Assembly: GCA_958296295.1 (NCBI GenBank)
Contig: OY282460.1
Coordinates: 372,001-436,000 of the forward strand
Reading direction: 5' to 3'
DNA length: 64,000 nucleotides
From: an uncultured Pseudomonadales bacterium
GTDB lineage: Bacteria; Pseudomonadota; Gammaproteobacteria; Pseudomonadales; Azotimanducaceae
In this document: piece after piece, positions 37,220 to 47,019 of the stretch
Position numbering within the stretch: the first letter of the stretch is position 1
Layout: every line of letters begins with the position of its first letter
The notes under the pieces: generated by a model
What the model saw: only the letters and a program-made list of their open reading frames with translations
Databases searched by the model: none
What the model was told of the DNA's origin: nothing
Translations under genes and position numbers: made by a program

Positions 37220-38908
37220 GTGAACCTGCGGCACCTGCTAGCCGCCCGCTTGGACGCCGCGTTCGCTAGAGCCGGTGCCGCCGGCGCCCCCGCCATTGTT
37301 GCCCCGGCCGCTCGTCCGGAGTTCGGCGACTATCAAGCCAACGGCGCCATGGCGGCGGCCAAGCGCCTTGGCGTCAAACCCCGGGAGTTGGCGCAAAGGG
37401 TGATCGACAGCGCTGACCTCGACGGCCTTGCCCACGCCGCAGTCACCGGCCCCGGCTTCATCAGTCTCGCCATCGCGGACGAATGGCTTGCCGCGGCGCT
37501 CGCCGGGCCGCTGTTGCGGCCACTCGCGGCGCCGCCGCGGGTGGTCGTGGACTATTCGCACCCGAATCTGGCGAAAGAGATGCAGGTCCACCACCTGCGC
37601 AGCACCATCATCGGCGACGCGGTGGCCCGGGTGCTCGAGGCGCTGGGCTGCGAAGTGCTCCGGCAGAATCATGTTGGCGATTGGGGCACCGGATTCGGCC
37701 GCCTCGTGGCGCACTTGGTCGATTGCGGAGAGGATTCCGAGCAACTCGCGGACCTGGAGCGCTTCTACACCGAAGCGAGCGCCAGGTTTCAAGCGGATAC
37801 GGCCTTCGCCGACCGGGCCCGGCAAGTCGTCGTGCGCCTGCAGCGGGGCGACGTTGAGACCGTGGCGCGCTGGCGGCGCTACATCGACATTTCCATGACG
37901 CACTGCCAAGCCGTGTACGACGCTTTGGGCGTCGGCCTGCGCCCCGAACACGTCCGTGGCGAGAGCGCTTACAACGACGACTTGCCGGGCGTCGTCGAGG
38001 ATCTGCGGGCGAAAGGGCTGCTGACGGAGTCCGACGGGGCGTTGTGCGTTTTTCTCGATCAGTTTCGCGGCAAGGACGGCAAGGTGACGCCGATCATCGT
38101 GCGCAAGTCCGATGGCGGCTACCTTTACCACTCGACGGATCTGGCGGCTCTGCGCTACCGCGCCGAGACGTTGCGGGCGGCCCGCGTGCTCTACATCGTG
38201 GACGCCCGCCAAGCGTTGCACTTCCGTCAGTTGTTCGCGCTGGCGGCGGCGGCCGACTACGGGGCTGGCGTGTCCTTGGAACATCACCCTTTCGGCACCA
38301 TGCTCGGCGCGGACAACCGCCCGTTCAAGACGCGCGAAGGCGCCGGCATGCGCCTTTTGGATTTGCTGGACGAGGCCAAGGCGCGCGCCCGGGCGCTGGT
38401 CGCGGAAAAGAACCCCCGTTTGTCGGCGGGCGAGATGGACGCGATAGCCCAAGCCGTTGGCATCGGTGCCGTGAAGTACGCGGATCTGTCGAAAAACCGC
38501 ACCAGCGACTATGCGTTCGATTGGAACGCCATGCTTTCCTTCGACGGCAACACGGCACCGTATTTGCAATACGCCTACGCCCGCATCCAGAGCATTTTCG
38601 ATAAAGGCGGCTTGGACGCCGCCGCCCTTGCCGGCAAACCGACGATCAGCGCCCCGGAAGAACACGCGCTGGCGCTGCGTCTGGCGCGCTTTCAGGAAAC
38701 CGTCGAGCAAGTGGCGGCAACCGCCATGCCACATCACCTGTGCGCCCACCTTCACGAGCTCGCCACCGCGTTCAGCCGCTTCTACGAGAACTGCCCGGTG
38801 CTGGACGGCGAGCACCGCGCAAGCCGCCTGCTGCTCTGCAGACGCACCGCCTTGGCGCTGCGTATCGGGCTCCGGCTGCTCGGCATCGAAACGGTGCCGC
38901 GCATGTGA
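37220..38908 (+). CDS. argS: Arginyl-tRNA synthetase
   Basis: ArgS charges tRNA-Arg. The 562-residue class I synthetase has the N-terminal additional domain (PEFGDYQANGAMAAAKRLG), the HIGH-region equivalent DYSHPNLAKEMQVHHLRST, VLRQNHVGDWGTGFG and the MRLLDLLDEAKARA loop in the KMSKS position. The C-terminal anticodon-binding helices end FYENCPVLDGEHRASRLLLC. The GTG start at 37220 is the only one that gives the full N-terminal domain. The gene is convergent with pilT, and a two-hairpin repeat lies between the two stops. Confidence 0.96.
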   Translation: MNLRHLLAARLDAAFARAGAAGAPAIVAPAARPEFGDYQANGAMAAAKRLGVKPRELAQRVIDSADLDGLAHAAVTGPGFISLAIADEWLAAALAGPLLRPLAAPPRVVVDYSHPNLAKEMQVHHLRSTIIGDAVARVLEALGCEVLRQNHVGDWGTGFGRLVAHLVDCGEDSEQLADLERFYTEASARFQADTAFADRARQVVVRLQRGDVETVARWRRYIDISMTHCQAVYDALGVGLRPEHVRGESAYNDDLPGVVEDLRAKGLLTESDGALCVFLDQFRGKDGKVTPIIVRKSDGGYLYHSTDLAALRYRAETLRAARVLYIVDARQALHFRQLFALAAAADYGAGVSLEHHPFGTMLGADNRPFKTREGAGMRLLDLLDEAKARARALVAEKNPRLSAGEMDAIAQAVGIGAVKYADLSKNRTSDYAFDWNAMLSFDGNTAPYLQYAYARIQSIFDKGGLDAAALAGKPTISAPEEHALALRLARFQETVEQVAATAMPHHLCAHLHELATAFSRFYENCPVLDGEHRASRLLLCRRTALALRIGLRLLGIETVPRM

Positions 38909-38950
38909 CAACGGGCAGGTGCCGAGCGGGCGCCGCGGCGTTGGCGCGGC

Positions 38951-38990
38951 CCTAGCGCGATGAATCGCGTTGCAGTTGCTTCGCGCCTAG
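38951..38990. repeat. Two-hairpin intergenic repeat, copy 2
   Basis: Hairpin one is CGCGAT-GA-ATCGCG, then TTGCAGTTGCTTCGC. The first ~33 bases match the reverse complement of 60133-60165 with two differences. It lies between the convergent argS and pilT genes and supplies the pilT stop codon (TAG, complement 38987-38989). Confidence 0.7.
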
Positions 38991-40027
38991 CTTGGATTCC
39001 CGCCGCTTGTCGGCAACCCCGCCCCGGCGGGGTCGGCAACCGCTGTTCCATCGACAACGCCCGCCGCCGCCAGCCGCCGCAGGCATTGATCCAGAGTCCG
39101 CATCCCAATCGCCGCGGAGGTTTGCATCGTCGATCGCAGTTGCGCCACCTTGTGCTCGCGGATGAGATTTCGCACCGCGGCGTTGGCGATCATGATTTCG
39201 TGGGCGGCCACGCGGCCGCCGCCGATGCGAGGCAGCAGCGTTTGCGCCACCACCGCGACCAGAGATTCGGAGAGCATGGTGCGGATCACCGCCTTTTCGC
39301 TACCGGGGAAGACGTCCACCACGCGGTCGACGCACTTTGGCGCCGAGGAGGCGTGCAGCGTGGCGAACACCAAGTGTCCGGTTTCGGCGGCCGTGAGCGC
39401 TGGCCGGATGGTCTCGGGGTCGCGCATCTCGCCGATGAGAATCACGTCCGGGTCTTCGCGTAGCGCGGCCCTGAGCGCCGCCGCGAAATCGGCGGTGTCG
39501 CGTCCAACCTCGCGTTGGTTGACCACGCATCGGCGCGGGGGATGAACGAACTCGATGGGATCCTCGATGGTGAGGATGTGCTCGCGCCGCGTCTCGTTCA
39601 CATGGTGGATCATCGCCGCCAAGGTGGTGCTCTTGCCGGAGCCGGTGGGGCCGGTGACCAGCACCAAACCGCGCTTGGCGTCCGCCATCCGCCGGAAGAC
39701 GGGGCCCATGCCGAGTTGCTCCATGTTCGGCACCTCCATCGGCACCGCCCGAAACACGGCGCCGGCGCCTCGGTGCTGTTGGAAGACGTTCACGCGAAAG
39801 CGGCCCACATCCGGTACTTGGGCGCAGAAGTCCGCGTCCCGCGATGAGCAGTCCACGCCCTCCCCGACGCTGGCGATCCAGCCGCGCACTTGCTCCGAAT
39901 CCACAGGCGGCCCGCCCAGGCTTTTTATCGCGCCGTCCACCCGCAACAAAGGCGGCAATCCGGCGGAGAGGTGCAGGTCCGAGGCGCCGCGGGCGGCGGC
40001 CACGGCCAGCAATTCTTGAATTCGCAT
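38987..40027 (-). CDS. pilT: Type IV pilus retraction ATPase PilT
   Basis: A 346-residue secretion ATPase, the usual PilT length. Walker A is GPTGSGKST at residues 126-134. The Asp box (ILTIEDPIEFVH), Walker B (DVILIGEMRDPETI) and His box (GHLVFATLHASSAPK) follow. The AxxRNLIRE retraction motif characteristic of PilT is present (ANAAVRNLIREHK). PilT powers pilus retraction for twitching motility and DNA uptake. AAGGA ahead of the ATG at 40027 decides the start. It is divergent from yggS, the arrangement found in pseudomonads. No other pilus genes are in the window. Confidence 0.94.
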   Translation of the reverse strand: MRIQELLAVAAARGASDLHLSAGLPPLLRVDGAIKSLGGPPVDSEQVRGWIASVGEGVDCSSRDADFCAQVPDVGRFRVNVFQQHRGAGAVFRAVPMEVPNMEQLGMGPVFRRMADAKRGLVLVTGPTGSGKSTTLAAMIHHVNETRREHILTIEDPIEFVHPPRRCVVNQREVGRDTADFAAALRAALREDPDVILIGEMRDPETIRPALTAAETGHLVFATLHASSAPKCVDRVVDVFPGSEKAVIRTMLSESLVAVVAQTLLPRIGGGRVAAHEIMIANAAVRNLIREHKVAQLRSTMQTSAAIGMRTLDQCLRRLAAAGVVDGTAVADPAGAGLPTSGGNPS

Positions 40028-40241
40028 GGCGAATGTCCTTTCGTGACAAGGCTCGAAACCCGCACCGTAGCCTGCTTCGTGCGCCGAGTCTGCGCGCCAA
40101 ACGCCCGCCGGTGTGTGCGAAATCGCCGCTTCGCGCGGACGTCTCGGTTCCGGGGCGGCAACGGCTGCCAAGAACGGGAGAAGCCCGTTCCCGAAGGGCC
40201 CTGAACCCGACGGCAAAGCGCGGTTGCCTTACACTCAAGCG

Positions 40242-40955
40242 GTGGACCACCAAGAGCGAATCGACGGCGTGCGGGCCGCCATCGCCCAGGCCGAGCTGCG
40301 CGCCGGCCGACCCGCCGGCGGCGTCCGCCTTCTCGCCGTCTCCAAGTCGCGCTCCGCCGCCGAGGTGCGCGCCGCCTACGCGGCCGGTTTGCGGCATTTC
40401 GCCGAGAACTACACCCAAGAGGGCGTTGGCAAGGCGATGGCGTTGCGCGATCTCGACATCACTTGGCACTTCATCGGCGCCATCCAATCCAACAAGACCC
40501 GTGCCATCGCCCAACGGTTTCAATGGATCCACACCGTGGACCGCGCCCGCATCGCCACGCGCCTGAACGACGCGGCGAGCAAGCCTCTGGACGTGTGCGT
40601 GCAAGTGAACGTGGACGCCGAACCGCAGAAGGCGGGCGTTGCGCCGGGCGCTCTCGCGCCGCTGCTGGCGCACATCGCCACGTTGCCGCGTCTGCGTTTG
40701 CGCGGCCTGATGACGATCGGGGCCGCCGATGGCGATGCCGGCACCGGCTTTCGCCGCTTGAAGGCCTTGTTCGACGGCGTCGGGGATGATGCGCGCGCGC
40801 ATTGGGATACGCTTTCGATGGGCATGTCCGGCGACTACCAGACCGCCATTGCCGAGGGCGCGACCGTGGTGCGCATCGGCACGGCGCTGTTCGGGCCTCG
40901 ACCGGCCGTGTCGCGGAATGGACGGCAGGCCGCGCCGGAGGCGCAGGATGGATGA
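40242..40955 (+). CDS. PLP homeostasis protein (YggS/PROSC family)
   Basis: A 237-residue alanine-racemase-like TIM barrel that binds pyridoxal phosphate at Lys35 (LLAVSKSRSAAEVRAA). Other marks are HFAENYTQEG, WHFIGAIQSNKTRAI, LRGLMTIG and LSMGMSGDYQTAIAEGATVVRIG, which holds the phosphate-binding end. The family buffers PLP and affects amino acid pools rather than catalysing a known reaction. The GTG at 40242 gives the normal N-terminus (VDHQERIDGVRAAI); the upstream extension is not conserved-looking. The stop overlaps proC by 8 nt. Confidence 0.93.
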   Translation: MDHQERIDGVRAAIAQAELRAGRPAGGVRLLAVSKSRSAAEVRAAYAAGLRHFAENYTQEGVGKAMALRDLDITWHFIGAIQSNKTRAIAQRFQWIHTVDRARIATRLNDAASKPLDVCVQVNVDAEPQKAGVAPGALAPLLAHIATLPRLRLRGLMTIGAADGDAGTGFRRLKALFDGVGDDARAHWDTLSMGMSGDYQTAIAEGATVVRIGTALFGPRPAVSRNGRQAAPEAQDG

Positions 40956-41769
40956 GCGCATAGCTTTCGTTGGCGGTGGCAACATGGCGCTGGCTCTGGC
41001 CACCCGGCTGGCGCCGAACTGGCGCGGCGCGATCGCCGTGGCGGATCCGGTGGCCGCGCAACGGGCGCGATTTCCGGCAGCCGTCGCCACCACCGCCAAC
41101 AACGAAGAAGCGGTGCGTGACGCCGATGTGGTGGTGCTGGCGGTGAAACCCCAAGTTTTTCAGAGCGCCACCCGGGAAGCCGCCCCTGCGCTCGCCGATC
41201 ACGCGCTGGTGATGTCCGTCGCCGCCGGCGTGCCGTTGGCGGCGGTAGAGCGTTGGACGCGCCCGGACGGCCGCGCAGCGGCCAACCGCGCCGTGGTCAG
41301 GTGCATGCCGAACACCCCGGCGTTGCTAGGCGCCGGCATCACCGGCCTGGTGGCCAACGCCCACGTCACCGCCGCCGGCCGCGAGATCGCCCAAGCGATC
41401 ATGGCGGTGGCCGGAGAGGTCCTGTGGTTCGACACCGACGCCGAACTGGACGCGGTGACGGCGCTTTCCGGCAGCGGCCCGGCGTACTTCTTCCGCGCGA
41501 TGGAAGCGCTGGTGGACGCCGGCCAGGACATCGGCCTTGCGCCGGAGGTCGCCAAGCGCTTGGCGGTCGCCGCCGGCGCGGGTGCCGCGGCCATGGCGCG
41601 CAGCGACGATCCCTCCGTCTTGCGGGAACGCGTGACGTCGCCCGGCGGCACTACCGAACGCGCCCTGTCTATACTTGCCGATATGCGTTTCGCGGAAGCG
41701 TTGCGGGCGGCCGCGGTTGGCGCGTTCGAGCGCTCGCGGGAGCTGAGTCGGGAATTGGGCGAACCATGA
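40948..41769 (+). CDS. proC: Pyrroline-5-carboxylate reductase
   Basis: ProC reduces pyrroline-5-carboxylate to proline with NAD(P)H. The 273-residue protein starts with the Rossmann motif IAFVGGGNMALAL. It continues with DVVVLAVKPQVF and VRCMPNTPALLGAGITGL, and ends with the family signature ALSGSGPAYFFRAMEALVDAG plus the VTSPGGTTERAL loop. The ATG at 40948 lies inside the end of the preceding gene, and its own TGA overlaps the yggT ATG (ATGA at 41766-41769). The three are coupled. Confidence 0.96.
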   Translation: MDERIAFVGGGNMALALATRLAPNWRGAIAVADPVAAQRARFPAAVATTANNEEAVRDADVVVLAVKPQVFQSATREAAPALADHALVMSVAAGVPLAAVERWTRPDGRAAANRAVVRCMPNTPALLGAGITGLVANAHVTAAGREIAQAIMAVAGEVLWFDTDAELDAVTALSGSGPAYFFRAMEALVDAGQDIGLAPEVAKRLAVAAGAGAAAMARSDDPSVLRERVTSPGGTTERALSILADMRFAEALRAAAVGAFERSRELSRELGEP

Positions 41770-42323
41770 GTGATCCTCTTGTTTTCATCCTTCGCTTCGC
41801 GATGCAGGTTGCGGCGCTGCTGTTCATGCTGCGCTTCGTGCTGCAGGCCGTGCGGGCGAGCTTCTACAACCCTTTCTGCGAAGGCATCGTGCGCTTCACG
41901 GACCCGGTGCTGCGCCCGTTGCGCACGGTGTTGCGCCCGTACCGCAACCTGGACATCGCGTCGTTCGCGGTGGCGTGGGTGGCGCACATGGTGGTTTCCG
42001 CCACTCGTGTCGTGGGCATGGACGGCGTGCCCATCGACTTCCTGTTTCTGCTTAGCGACGCGCTGTACTCGACGCTGAATCTCATGATCGTGATCTTCAT
42101 GGTGGCGATCTTCGTCACCGTGGTGATGAGCTGGCTGGCACCGGGAATCTACTCGCCGGCCACGATCATCGCGCGCGAGGTGGCCGAACCGCTGTTGGCC
42201 TATGTGCGTCGCCTGCTGCCATCCTTCGGCGGCCTCGATCTGTCGCCGATGGTGGCCATCTTGGCGCTGATGCTGGTGCAGTACTTCGTGCTTGGCGCGG
42301 TGCTGCCCCACCATCCGGGCTAG
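41766..42323 (+). CDS. YggT-family integral membrane protein
   Basis: A 185-residue membrane protein with two YggT modules. Each has a hydrophobic pair around the conserved NPF and DP-LRP segments: [22 protein letters not shown] in the first, and [23 protein letters not shown] in the second. Hydrophobic stretches include [19 protein letters not shown] and [19 protein letters not shown]. The family is linked to cell division and osmotic tolerance in plastids and bacteria, without a known activity. It overlaps proC by 4 nt and precedes metX by 17 nt. Confidence 0.92.
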   Translation: MSDPLVFILRFAMQVAALLFMLRFVLQAVRASFYNPFCEGIVRFTDPVLRPLRTVLRPYRNLDIASFAVAWVAHMVVSATRVVGMDGVPIDFLFLLSDALYSTLNLMIVIFMVAIFVTVVMSWLAPGIYSPATIIAREVAEPLLAYVRRLLPSFGGLDLSPMVAILALMLVQYFVLGAVLPHHPG

Positions 42324-42340
42324 CGCCCCCTTCTAGGCCG

Positions 42341-43522
42341 ATGCCGAAGACGGCGAGCAACGGCGGCCTCCGTCGATCGGACGCGGGGGGCTCGGCGGGG
42401 GGCTCCGTTGGCATAGTGGCGCCGCAACGCGCCGCCTTCGACGCGCCGCTTTTGCTGCAATGCCAACAAGAGCTGCCCAACTTCGAACTCGTTTACGAAA
42501 CCTACGGGGAGCTGAACGCCGAGCGCTCCAACGCGGTGCTCATTTGCCACGCCCTTTCCGGCGATCACCACGCCGCTGGCTACCACACGCCGGAAGACGC
42601 CAAACCGGGCTGGTGGGACGCCTGCATCGGCCCCGGCAAACCCATCGACACGGCGAGGTTCTTCGTCGTCGCGCCGAACAACCTCGGCGGCTGCGGCGGC
42701 AGCACCGGGCCGCGCTGCGTCAATCCGGCGACGGGCGAACCGTGGGGCGCGGCGTTTCCCACCGTTACGGTGAAGGACTGGGTGAGGACGCAGGCGATGT
42801 TGGCGGACCGACTTGGCATAGACCGTTTCGCCGCCGCCGTCGGCGGCAGCTTGGGCGGGATGCAAGCGCTGCAATGGGCCATCGACCAGCCCGAGCGCGT
42901 CGCCAACGCGGTGGTGATCGCCGCCGCGCCAAAGCTCTCCGCGCAGAACATCGCGTTCAACGAGATCGCCCGCCAAGCCATTCAATCGGACCCGGACTTC
43001 CACGACGGGCGCTACGCGCAGGCGAACGCCATCCCGCGCAAGGGTCTGGTGCTGGCCCGCATGATCGGCCACGTCACCTACCTTTCGGACGAACGCATGG
43101 GCGTCAAGTTCGGCCGCGAATTGAAGTCCGGCGACATTGAGGCGGCCCAGGACGTGACCTTCCAAGTTGAGAGCTATCTGCGCTACCAAGGCGCTTCGTT
43201 CTCGGAACGGTTCGATGCCAACACCTACTTGCTGATGACCCGGGCGCTGGACTATTTCGACCCCGCTCTTGCTTTTGATGGCGATCTGGTGAAAGCGCTG
43301 GCCAGCGCGAAAGCGCGTTTTCTGGTGTTGTCTTTCACCTCGGACTGGCGCTTCTCCCCGGCCCGGTCGGACGAGATAGTCGATGCGTTGATCGCGGCCG
43401 GCAAAGACGTGGTGAGCGCCACGGTGGAGGCGCCGAACGGCCACGACTCCTTCCTGCTGCCAAACGACCGCTACTTCGATTTGCTGGGCGGCTACCTGAA
43501 CGCCGTGGCGGCGAAACTGTGA
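42341..43522 (+). CDS. metX: Homoserine O-acyltransferase MetX
   Basis: MetX acylates homoserine, committing it to methionine. The 393-residue alpha/beta hydrolase has the nucleophile Ser170 in [13 protein letters not shown] and the catalytic His in [34 protein letters not shown] and the Asp region [16 protein letters not shown] are also present. Some proteobacterial MetX enzymes use succinyl-CoA rather than acetyl-CoA, so the acyl donor is left open. A Gly/Ser-rich ~25-residue N-terminus precedes the fold. The stop overlaps the metW GTG (GTGA at 43519-43522), the conserved metX-metW pair. Confidence 0.94.
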   Translation: MPKTASNGGLRRSDAGGSAGGSVGIVAPQRAAFDAPLLLQCQQELPNFELVYETYGELNAERSNAVLICHALSGDHHAAGYHTPEDAKPGWWDACIGPGKPIDTARFFVVAPNNLGGCGGSTGPRCVNPATGEPWGAAFPTVTVKDWVRTQAMLADRLGIDRFAAAVGGSLGGMQALQWAIDQPERVANAVVIAAAPKLSAQNIAFNEIARQAIQSDPDFHDGRYAQANAIPRKGLVLARMIGHVTYLSDERMGVKFGRELKSGDIEAAQDVTFQVESYLRYQGASFSERFDANTYLLMTRALDYFDPALAFDGDLVKALASAKARFLVLSFTSDWRFSPARSDEIVDALIAAGKDVVSATVEAPNGHDSFLLPNDRYFDLLGGYLNAVAAKL

Positions 43523-44115
43523 GACCAGACTTGCAGATAATCGCCGAGCTCATCAAGCCGGGGGCTCGAGTGCTGGATCTGGGTTGCGGCACTGGCGAGC
43601 TGCTCAAGCGCTTGGCGGAGCGCAAAGGCGTGAACGGCTACGGCATCGAGAACGACCCGAAGCAGATAAGCGCTTGCGTGCGCGTTGGCGTGAACGTGTT
43701 GGAGCACGATTTGGACGACGGCTTAGGCCGGTTTCCGGATTCCAGCTTCGACATGGTGGTGATGACGGAGGCGTTGCAGGCCGTGGCCGAGCCCTCGCGG
43801 CTGCTCGACGAAATGCTCCGCATCGGCGAGCAATGCGTGGTGACGTTCCCCAACTTCGGCCATTGGCGATGCCGTTTGCAACTCGCCGCGTTCGGGCGCA
43901 TGCCGGTGGCGAAACATCTGCCGCACGCGTGGCACGACACGCCGAACATCCACCTTTGCACGTTCAACGACTTCGAACGGCTGGTGGCCAAGAAGCGGCT
44001 GCCGATCATCGAGCGCTATGTGGTGGACGATCGTTACCGGGTGCGCCCGCGGATGGCGCTGCCGAACCTGTTCGGCAGCCGAGCCTTCTACCGCTTGGGC
44101 CGGGGGGTTTCATGA
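43519..44115 (+). CDS. metW: Methionine biosynthesis protein MetW
   Basis: A 198-residue methyltransferase-fold protein with the SAM-like motif [17 protein letters not shown], the MetW segments [21 protein letters not shown] and [14 protein letters not shown], and [20 protein letters not shown]. MetW works with MetX in homoserine acylation and is found almost only next to it. The GTG start overlaps the metX stop and the TGA overlaps the next ATG. Confidence 0.95.
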   Translation: MRPDLQIIAELIKPGARVLDLGCGTGELLKRLAERKGVNGYGIENDPKQISACVRVGVNVLEHDLDDGLGRFPDSSFDMVVMTEALQAVAEPSRLLDEMLRIGEQCVVTFPNFGHWRCRLQLAAFGRMPVAKHLPHAWHDTPNIHLCTFNDFERLVAKKRLPIIERYVVDDRYRVRPRMALPNLFGSRAFYRLGRGVS

Positions 44116-44561
44116 GGCGATTCGCCTTGGCCCTCGCGTGCTTGGCGACGCTGTTCGCGGCGGCGGCGCAGTTCAAGCGCTTCGGCCACTGGGAAGTTCA
44201 CTACATCGCTTTCAACACAGCCACGCTTTCGCCGCAAATGGCCGAACGCTACGACATCGTGCGGGGGCCGACCAAGGGTCTCGTGAACATCAGCGCGGTG
44301 GGTGATGCCGGCCGAGGCGAGCAGGTGCGCGTGGAAGGCAGGTTCGTGGACTTGCTCGGCAAATCCGAGCCTTTGGCCTTCCGCGAAATACAAGACCGAA
44401 GCGGCGATGGCGACAGCACCTACTACTATTTGGCCGTGTTCGACTTCCCCCACGCCGAAATGCTGCGCTTCGAGATCATCGTGGACCTGCCGGATCACGG
44501 CGCCGAGACGGTTCGCTTTCAGCAGGCGCTGTACCGTTCGGCGCCCGAAGGCGAGCGCTGA
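44112..44561 (+). CDS. DUF4426-family secreted protein
   Basis: A 149-residue protein with a cleavable signal ([20 protein letters not shown]). The domain has GHWEVHYIAFNTATLSPQMAERYDIVRGPTKGLVNISA near its start. This N-terminal pattern is typical of DUF4426, which gammaproteobacteria encode between metW and rdgB. The function is unknown and the location is the periplasm. ATGA overlap with metW indicates translational coupling. Confidence 0.88.
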   Translation: MRRFALALACLATLFAAAAQFKRFGHWEVHYIAFNTATLSPQMAERYDIVRGPTKGLVNISAVGDAGRGEQVRVEGRFVDLLGKSEPLAFREIQDRSGDGDSTYYYLAVFDFPHAEMLRFEIIVDLPDHGAETVRFQQALYRSAPEGER

Positions 44562-44587
44562 TCGGCCGCCTAGGCGTGCTGAAGCGC

Positions 44588-45199
44588 ATGAGCGCGATGT
44601 TTGGCGCGGAGCAGCGCATCGTCGTGGCCACGGGAAATCGCGGCAAGCTGCGCGAACTGCGGGAGGCGTTCGCGTCGCTTGGCGGCGTGCTTGTGCCGCA
44701 AACCGAACTCGGCGTCTTCGCGGCGCCGGAAGTCGCGCCGACGTTCGTGGAGAACGCCCTCGCGAAGGCGCGGCACGCGGCGCAAGCGTCCGGCTTGCCG
44801 GCCATCGCCGACGACTCCGGTCTGGTTGTGCCCGCAGTCGGCGGCGCGCCGGGCATTCGTTCGGCCCGCTACGCGGGTGATCAAGCCACCGACGCGCAAA
44901 ACAACGCTAAACTGCTCGCGGCGCTGGATGGCGCGCGCGATCGCTCGGCGTACTTCTTCTGCGCGTTGGTGTTTCTCGCGTGGCCAACGGATCCGACGCC
45001 CATCACCGCGATCGGGCGCTGGGATGGCCTGATCGTGGACAAGCCGCGAGGCGAAAACGGCTTCGGGTACGACCCCCACTTCCTCATTCCGGCGCTGGAC
45101 AGGACGGCGGCGGAACTGTCGCTGGGCGAAAAAACCGCCCTTTCACACCGCGGCCAAGCATGCCGAAGGCTGGCGGCGAAACTCGAGAACGTGTGGTGA
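44588..45199 (+). CDS. rdgB: XTP/dITP diphosphohydrolase
   Basis: RdgB hydrolyses non-canonical purine triphosphates (XTP, dITP, ITP), keeping them out of DNA. The family signatures are IVVATGNRGKLRELREAF, FVENALAKARHAA, the ADDSGL metal site, PGIRSARYAG, and ENGFGYDPHFLIP near the C-terminus. ATG at 44588 is used. ATG 44597 and GTG 44576 are alternatives, and none has a strong Shine-Dalgarno. The TGA overlaps the hemW GTG. Confidence 0.94.
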   Translation: MSAMFGAEQRIVVATGNRGKLRELREAFASLGGVLVPQTELGVFAAPEVAPTFVENALAKARHAAQASGLPAIADDSGLVVPAVGGAPGIRSARYAGDQATDAQNNAKLLAALDGARDRSAYFFCALVFLAWPTDPTPITAIGRWDGLIVDKPRGENGFGYDPHFLIPALDRTAAELSLGEKTALSHRGQACRRLAAKLENVW

Positions 45200-46296
45200 A
45201 CACGCCGCCGACGGGCCTCTACGCGCATCTGCCCTGGTGCGTGCGCAAGTGTCCATACTGCGACTTCAATTCGCATCCGTTGCGCACGGCACTGCCCGAA
45301 ACCGGCTATGTCAACGCGTTGCTGGCGGACTTGGCGCGCGACCAGGAACGGTTCGGCCGCCGCGCCTTTGACACCGTGTACTTCGGAGGCGGCACCCCAA
45401 GCCTTTTTTCTCCAAGCGCCCTGGGAACGGTCATCGCCGCCACCGGCGGTGCCGGCGAGGTCACGATGGAGGCGAATCCCGGTGCCGTCGAACATGGCGA
45501 CTTCCCGGCCTACCGGCGCGCCGGCGTCACGCGAATTTCCATCGGCGCGCAGTCGTTCGAGCCGTCGCAGTTGGCGCGCCTCGGCCGCATCCACGATCCA
45601 GCGGACACGCGGCGCGTTGTCGGCGACGTGGCGGGCGCGGGTTTCGACAGCTTCAACATCGACTTGATCCACGGTCTGCCGGGCCAAAGCGAGGCGGCGG
45701 CGCTCGCGGACCTCGAATGCGCCATCGGTTTGGCGCCACCCCACATCTCTTGGTACCAGCTCACGATAGAGCCGAAGACCGAATTCGCCCGCCGCCCGCC
45801 CAAGGGCTTGCCGTCCGGCGACAAGGCCGCTGCCATTGAGGAGGCCGGCGTCGCCTTGCTGGCCGACCACGGCTACCACCGCTACGAGGTTTCCGCCTAC
45901 GCCCGCGACGGCCACCAATGCGCCCACAACGTGAATTACTGGCGCTTTGGCGACTACTTCGGCATCGGCGCCGGCGCCCACGGCAAGATCACGAGCAAAG
46001 AGGGCGTGGTTCGCACTACGAAACCACGCCAACCAAGGCTCTACTTGGCCGGAAACTTCGGCGAGGCTGTCGATGTGCCGCGCGGCGAACTGCCAGCCGA
46101 GTTTCTGATGAACGCGCTACGGCTCACGGACGGCGTGGAAGAAACGCTGTTCACGGCGCGCACCGGCGCATCCTTGCGAACCATCGCGGACGTGTGGGAA
46201 GAACTGGCCGGTTGGGGCTTGCTGCGGCGCGATCGCCTGGCTCTGACTCCCAAAGGCTATCGGCAGCTGGATGGCGTGGTGGCCCGGTTTCTCTGA
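45196..46296 (+). CDS. hemW: Heme chaperone HemW (radical SAM, HemN-like)
   Basis: A 366-residue radical SAM protein with the cluster motif C15-x3-C19-x2-C22 (WCVRKCPYCDF), the YFGGGTPSL segment, MEANPG, RISIGAQSF, NIDLIHGLPGQS and the HemN C-terminal domain starting near AEFLMNALRL. The HNVNYWRFGDYFGIGAGAHG segment is typical. HemW inserts heme into membrane proteins; the family was long mis-named oxygen-independent coproporphyrinogen oxidase and lacks the extra Cys of true HemN. The GTG overlaps the rdgB stop. It is the last gene of the yggS-to-hemW run. Confidence 0.93.
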   Translation: MNTPPTGLYAHLPWCVRKCPYCDFNSHPLRTALPETGYVNALLADLARDQERFGRRAFDTVYFGGGTPSLFSPSALGTVIAATGGAGEVTMEANPGAVEHGDFPAYRRAGVTRISIGAQSFEPSQLARLGRIHDPADTRRVVGDVAGAGFDSFNIDLIHGLPGQSEAAALADLECAIGLAPPHISWYQLTIEPKTEFARRPPKGLPSGDKAAAIEEAGVALLADHGYHRYEVSAYARDGHQCAHNVNYWRFGDYFGIGAGAHGKITSKEGVVRTTKPRQPRLYLAGNFGEAVDVPRGELPAEFLMNALRLTDGVEETLFTARTGASLRTIADVWEELAGWGLLRRDRLALTPKGYRQLDGVVARFL

Positions 46297-46418
46297 ATTG
46301 GCGAAGGGGCTTTGTCGCCACATCGCGCTACGCCGTCACGACTCAGCTCTAGATCACCGTGGGCATGCGCTTGGCGGTGTCCTGATTTCCCAACGGACGC
46401 CGCGAACCTCACCAGCCC

Positions 46419-46827
46419 CTATGTGTTGTACCCGGTTGCGTTGGCGGATGTGGCCACAGCGTCCATTGCTCGTCGTCGGCTGTCGTCGGTGTTGTCTCCT
46501 TCCGCGGGAGCGTCGTTCGGCAAATGTGGAACCGTCCTCGGCATCAGGATCAAGCGGTTCTTCACTTGAGCAAGCAGGCTGGACCAATCCAACGTGTCGG
46601 GGAGATGAAATCCGGGGCTGGCCGTGTCGGAAGGCGTGTGCGTCCCGCTAGTGCCCTGCTCAGGGAGCATCGACTTTCCTCCACCCCCCAAGACAAGAAC
46701 GCCGCCGGCGGTGTTGCCGAACGCGCAGATCGACCGGGCCGATTTGCCGAAACTCCAGCGTGCGCTTGAACTCGGCGCAGGCGCTCTCGCCCGCCACGAT
46801 GCGCTGTCGCACTTGTGCCCAGTCCAT
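46419..46827 (-). pseudogene. AlbA_2/Schlafen-like DNA-binding domain remnant
   Basis: From ATG 46827 the frame reads DWAQVRQRIVAGESACAEFK followed by RTLEFRQIG, the start of an AlbA_2 (divergent AAA-4) domain. An extra base in the GGG at 46736-46738 shifts the reading. In the next frame it continues RSICAFGNTAGGVLVLG, the domain's signature. After that the sequence diverges (GGGGKSMLPEQGTSG) and ends at 46419 without the rest of a normal ~400-residue transcriptional-regulator-type protein. It is a decayed fragment. The flanks 46297-46418 and 46828-47019 hold no recognisable gene. Confidence 0.7.
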
Positions 46828-47019
46828 CGCAGCAATATAGCACCCGCGTTCGTCACGAGCTGCGGGGCAGAGGCGCCCCAGCTTGGGCGCTACTGTGAGC
46901 GCAGGGACGCTCACCCACCCGAACAGTCGCCGAGCGGTGCGCGGTGATGGTAGAGTTCGGGCGTTCCGCTAGGCCGCAAATGGCCGCGGGCGAGCGAGAA
47001 TCACCACAAGGGGGAGCAT

